DNA from: Campylobacterales bacterium
Lineage (GTDB): Bacteria > Campylobacterota > Campylobacteria > Campylobacterales > QNZT01
Assembly (NCBI GenBank): GCA_027056215.1
Contig: JALULO010000294.1
Coordinates: 1 to 18,022 of the forward strand
DNA length: 18,022 bases
Direction: 5' to 3'
Numbering within the stretch: the stretch's first letter is position 1; each line of letters begins with the position of its first letter. Below, piece by piece: positions 15,229 to 18,022 of this stretch. The notes below the pieces were generated by a model. The model did not search any database and was not told the origin of the DNA. It saw only the letters and a list, made by a program, of their open reading frames with translations. Made by a program: the position numbers and the translations under genes.

Positions 15229-18022
15229 CCTCTACTCCTTCTTCAAATATCTCTACATCTAGTGCCAATGATTTTAACTCGTTGGTCAATACAAAAAATG
15301 TTTCCGGAATACCGGTTTTAGGTACATTTTCACCTCTGGTGATTGCTTTATATGCTTGCATTCTTCCTTCAACGTCATCTGACTTGATTGTTAACATCTC
15401 TTTAAGGGTATGTGCTGCACCGTATGCTTCAAGTGCCCATACCTCCATCTCACCAAATCTTTGTCCACCAAATAGCGCTTTACCACCAACTGGCTGTTGT
15501 GTAACAAGTGAATAAGGTCCAGTACTTCTTGCATGAACTTTTTCATCAACCAAGTGATGAAGTTTAAGCATATACATAATCCCAACATTAACACGTTCTT
15601 TCATAGGCTCACCTGTTCTACCATCGTAGAGTTTTGTCTTACCATCAGAATCAATTTTTGCTAATTCAAATAACTTTTTAAATTCTATTTCAGTTGTACC
15701 TTCAAAAATTGGTGTTGCAAAACGTACACCTTTTGCCCAGTCTCTTGCATAATCAAGTAATTTTTCATCACTTAATGAACCTAAAAACTCTTTACCATTC
15801 ATCAGTTTAGCAACATCAGCAATTTTAATCATTTTAGCTCTAAGATCTGCAATCCAATCACCTTGCTTTGTTTTTAACTCTTTTGCTATTTGTTGCCCTA
15901 GTCTTCTCCCCACTAGTCCCAAGTGAACTTCTAAAATTTGTCCGATATTCATACGACTTGGTACACCAAGAGGATTAAGAACGATATCAACTGTTTCACC
16001 ATTTTCTAAATATGGCATGTCCATTTCTGGTACAATATTTGAAACGATACCTTTGTTACCATGACGACCCGCCATCTTATCACCGACTTTTAACTTTCTC
16101 TTTGTAGCGATATAAACTTTTACCATTTTTGTCACGCCACTTGGTAAAATATCATCTTTTTCAAGTATAGAAAGTTTTTCATCATGTTCAAGACGTAATC
16201 GCTTTTTTTCATCTTGAAAATATGTTTTTAAATTTGTATATTTATCTTGCGTTTCTTGATCAAAACATTTAACAACACTATTAAGCGCAAATCTGTTAAT
16301 TTTATCAAATTCTTCTTCCTCTATTGAACTTCCAACATCAAAAGATTTTCCATTAACTTCGCAACCCTTCATAAGTTTCGCTTTTGATAGAAGAGAATTG
16401 ATTTGTAATAATTCTTCTCTATCTATCATCAATAGCTTATCATGATGATCTCTATCTAGGATTTCTTTTTCTGCCTCAAAAGCTTCTATAGATCTTGGAT
16501 CTCTGTCATATCCTTTTTTTGTAAAGATTTTTACATCTATAACAATACCTTCTTTTGACTGCGGACAATAGAGAGATTTATTTACAACGTGACCGGCTTT
16601 CTCACCAAAAATTGCACGAAGAAGTCTCTCTTCAGGCGTTGGTTTAACTTCACCTTTGGGAGAGACCTTACCAACAAGTATCATACCTGGTTTTACATAC
16701 GTACCGATTTTAACAATTCCGCTATCATCTAAATGAAACAGACTCTCTTCTTTGACATTTGGAATATCTTTTGTAATCTCTTCAGAACCATCTTTTAATT
16801 CTCTAGCTTCAACTTCGCTTTCATATACATGAAGTGAAGTAAATGTGTCATCACGTATTAACCTTTCATTTACAACAATAGCATCCTCGTAGTTATAACC
16901 ATTCCACGGCATAAAGGCAACAAGAATATTTTTACCAATTGAAATCTCACCTTGATCCATACTTGGACCATCAGCGATAACTTGACCAGCTTCAACCCTC
17001 TGCCCTATTTTTACGATTGGTCGTTGTGAAAATGATGTATTTTGGTTCGTACGCATATTTTTATGTAACCAATAATGGTCTATAAAAGCACCATTTTCAT
17101 CTTCACCTAAAATATAAATGTTCTTCGAATCTGCTTTTTCAATAACACCGCCTCTTTTAGCTTTGATAGCCTCCCATGCGTCCCGCGCAATAATACTTTC
17201 AATACCTGTACCAACATAAGGTGCATCAGTCCAGATCAATGGTACTGCCTGACGTTGCATATTTGACCCCATCAAGGCACGGTTGGCATCATCGTGTTCC
17301 AAAAAGGGAATCAATGATGCAGCAACACCCATGACCATCGCTGATGAAAGATCAATTAAATCTATCTTCTCTTTTTCAATCAACTTAATTTCGCCGTTGA
17401 TTCTTGCTTCAACAATCGGCTCTGCTATTTCATTGTTATCATTAAGAAGCGTTGAAGCCGGAGCCATTACCACATCTTCTTCTTGCGTTGCAGTAAGATA
17501 AATGACTTCATCTGTTACTTTGCCATCAATAACTTTGCGATAAGGAGCTTCAACAAAACCTAAATCATTTACCTTCGCATAACTTGCAAGTGTATTAATC
17601 AAACCAATATTTTGACCTTCCGGAGTTTCAACAGGACAAATTCTACCATAATGAGTAGGATGAACATCACGAACTTCAAATCCAGCTCTCTCTTTTACAA
17701 GACCACCTTCACCAAGTGCTGAAAGTCTTCTTTTGTGTGTTACTTCACTAAGCGGATTTGTCTGATCCATAAATTGTGAAAGTTGTCCACTGGTAAAAAA
17801 TTCTAAAATCGTATTGGTAATCATTTTAGAATTTACTAAATCATGAGGCATCAATTCATCGATGCTTCCACTGAGTGTTGTAAATTTGTCACGTATAGAT
17901 TTTTGCATTTTAACCAAACCGTTATGCAATTCACCAGCAAGCAATTCACCAATAGCTCTGATTCTTCTGTTTCCTAAGTGATCTCTATCATCAATATGAC
18001 CTTCACCATTTTTAACTTTGAT
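15200..18022 (-). CDS. rpoB: RNA polymerase subunit beta (5' end outside the window)
   Basis: RpoB forms the second large half of RNA polymerase and the rifampicin pocket. The visible 940 residues are the C-terminal two thirds. The frame stays open to the window edge and encodes HIDDRDHLGNRRIRAIGE, a conserved internal segment. A TTG at 17944 that could be read as a start is therefore an internal Leu codon. The rifampicin region is QLSQFMDQTNPLSEVTHKRR followed by LSALGEGGL. Residues equivalent to E. coli Q513, D516, H526 and S531 are unchanged, so no target resistance is visible. Further landmarks are AFMPWNGYNYEDAIVVNERL, RHGNKGIVSNIVPEMDMPYL, NPLGVPSRMNIGQILE and GGKALFGGQRFGEMEVWALE. The acidic tail (EEGVEGEESDSDRD) overlaps rpoC. 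Confidence 0.98.
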   Translation of the reverse strand: MKVKNGEGHIDDRDHLGNRRIRAIGELLAGELHNGLVKMQKSIRDKFTTLSGSIDELMPHDLVNSKMITNTILEFFTSGQLSQFMDQTNPLSEVTHKRRLSALGEGGLVKERAGFEVRDVHPTHYGRICPVETPEGQNIGLINTLASYAKVNDLGFVEAPYRKVIDGKVTDEVIYLTATQEEDVVMAPASTLLNDNNEIAEPIVEARINGEIKLIEKEKIDLIDLSSAMVMGVAASLIPFLEHDDANRALMGSNMQRQAVPLIWTDAPYVGTGIESIIARDAWEAIKAKRGGVIEKADSKNIYILGEDENGAFIDHYWLHKNMRTNQNTSFSQRPIVKIGQRVEAGQVIADGPSMDQGEISIGKNILVAFMPWNGYNYEDAIVVNERLIRDDTFTSLHVYESEVEARELKDGSEEITKDIPNVKEESLFHLDDSGIVKIGTYVKPGMILVGKVSPKGEVKPTPEERLLRAIFGEKAGHVVNKSLYCPQSKEGIVIDVKIFTKKGYDRDPRSIEAFEAEKEILDRDHHDKLLMIDREELLQINSLLSKAKLMKGCEVNGKSFDVGSSIEEEEFDKINRFALNSVVKCFDQETQDKYTNLKTYFQDEKKRLRLEHDEKLSILEKDDILPSGVTKMVKVYIATKRKLKVGDKMAGRHGNKGIVSNIVPEMDMPYLENGETVDIVLNPLGVPSRMNIGQILEVHLGLVGRRLGQQIAKELKTKQGDWIADLRAKMIKIADVAKLMNGKEFLGSLSDEKLLDYARDWAKGVRFATPIFEGTTEIEFKKLFELAKIDSDGKTKLYDGRTGEPMKERVNVGIMYMLKLHHLVDEKVHARSTGPYSLVTQQPVGGKALFGGQRFGEMEVWALEAYGAAHTLKEMLTIKSDDVEGRMQAYKAITRGENVPKTGIPETFFVLTNELKSLALDVEIFEEGVEGEESDSDRD
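15235..15240 (-). promoter_or_regulatory. rpoC ribosome binding site inside rpoB
   Basis: AAGGAG on the minus strand lies 6 nt before the rpoC GTG. It is read in the rpoB frame as part of codons for EEGVEG near the RpoB C-terminus, so ribosomes finishing rpoB pass directly over it. Confidence 0.85.

Noticed and set aside
15391..15594. Frameshifted open frame overlapping rpoB as a separate small gene
   Set aside because: It is on the same strand as rpoB in another frame, within conserved RpoB sequence, and has no features of its own.
17942..17944. TTG at 17944 as a start codon for rpoB
   Set aside because: The frame continues to the window edge and encodes conserved internal RpoB sequence (HIDDRDHLGNRR), so this is an internal Leu codon.

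Overview
The window looks like a chromosomal segment from a member of the Campylobacterota (formerly Epsilonproteobacteria). The DNA is AT-rich. The gene order fliF-fliG-fliH-dxs is one I know from this phylum, and the FliF, FliG, EF-G, RpoB and RpoC sequences read as free-living campylobacterotal types (Sulfurimonas-like; genus is a guess). rpoB and rpoC are separate genes, unlike the fused rpoBC of Helicobacter and Wolinella.

Left half, + strand (1-7297). A flagellar operon enters from the left edge: the C-terminal bulk of fliF (MS ring), fliG (rotor switch) and fliH (export ATPase regulator). dxs, the first enzyme of the MEP isoprenoid pathway, follows with no intergenic base. After an 88-nt gap comes a 625-residue, apparently soluble protein built from two related Cache-like sensor modules. 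That gap holds a good match to a sigma-28 (FliA) flagellar promoter, so this protein is probably expressed with late flagellar and chemotaxis genes. It is the least ordinary gene here.

Right half, - strand (18022 down to 7301). Read in the direction of transcription: rpoB (5' end outside the window), rpoC, rpsL, rpsG, fusA, then tRNA-Arg(CCT). This is the rpoBC plus str-operon arrangement, without tuf after fusA. rpoB and rpoC overlap by 29 nt in different frames. rpoC and rpsL both use GTG starts. The rpsL-rpsG gap is unusually long (about 170 nt) and contains alternative hairpins where E. coli has its S7 autoregulatory site. Hairpins also follow rpoC and fusA.

The two halves converge at 7298-7300, with three bases between the stop codon of the Cache gene and the 3' end of the tRNA. 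No stretch longer than 300 bases lacks a gene. I see no mobile element, CRISPR array, prophage or broken gene. Apart from the Cache protein and its promoter, the window is housekeeping; the remaining interest lies in gene junctions and start-codon corrections.
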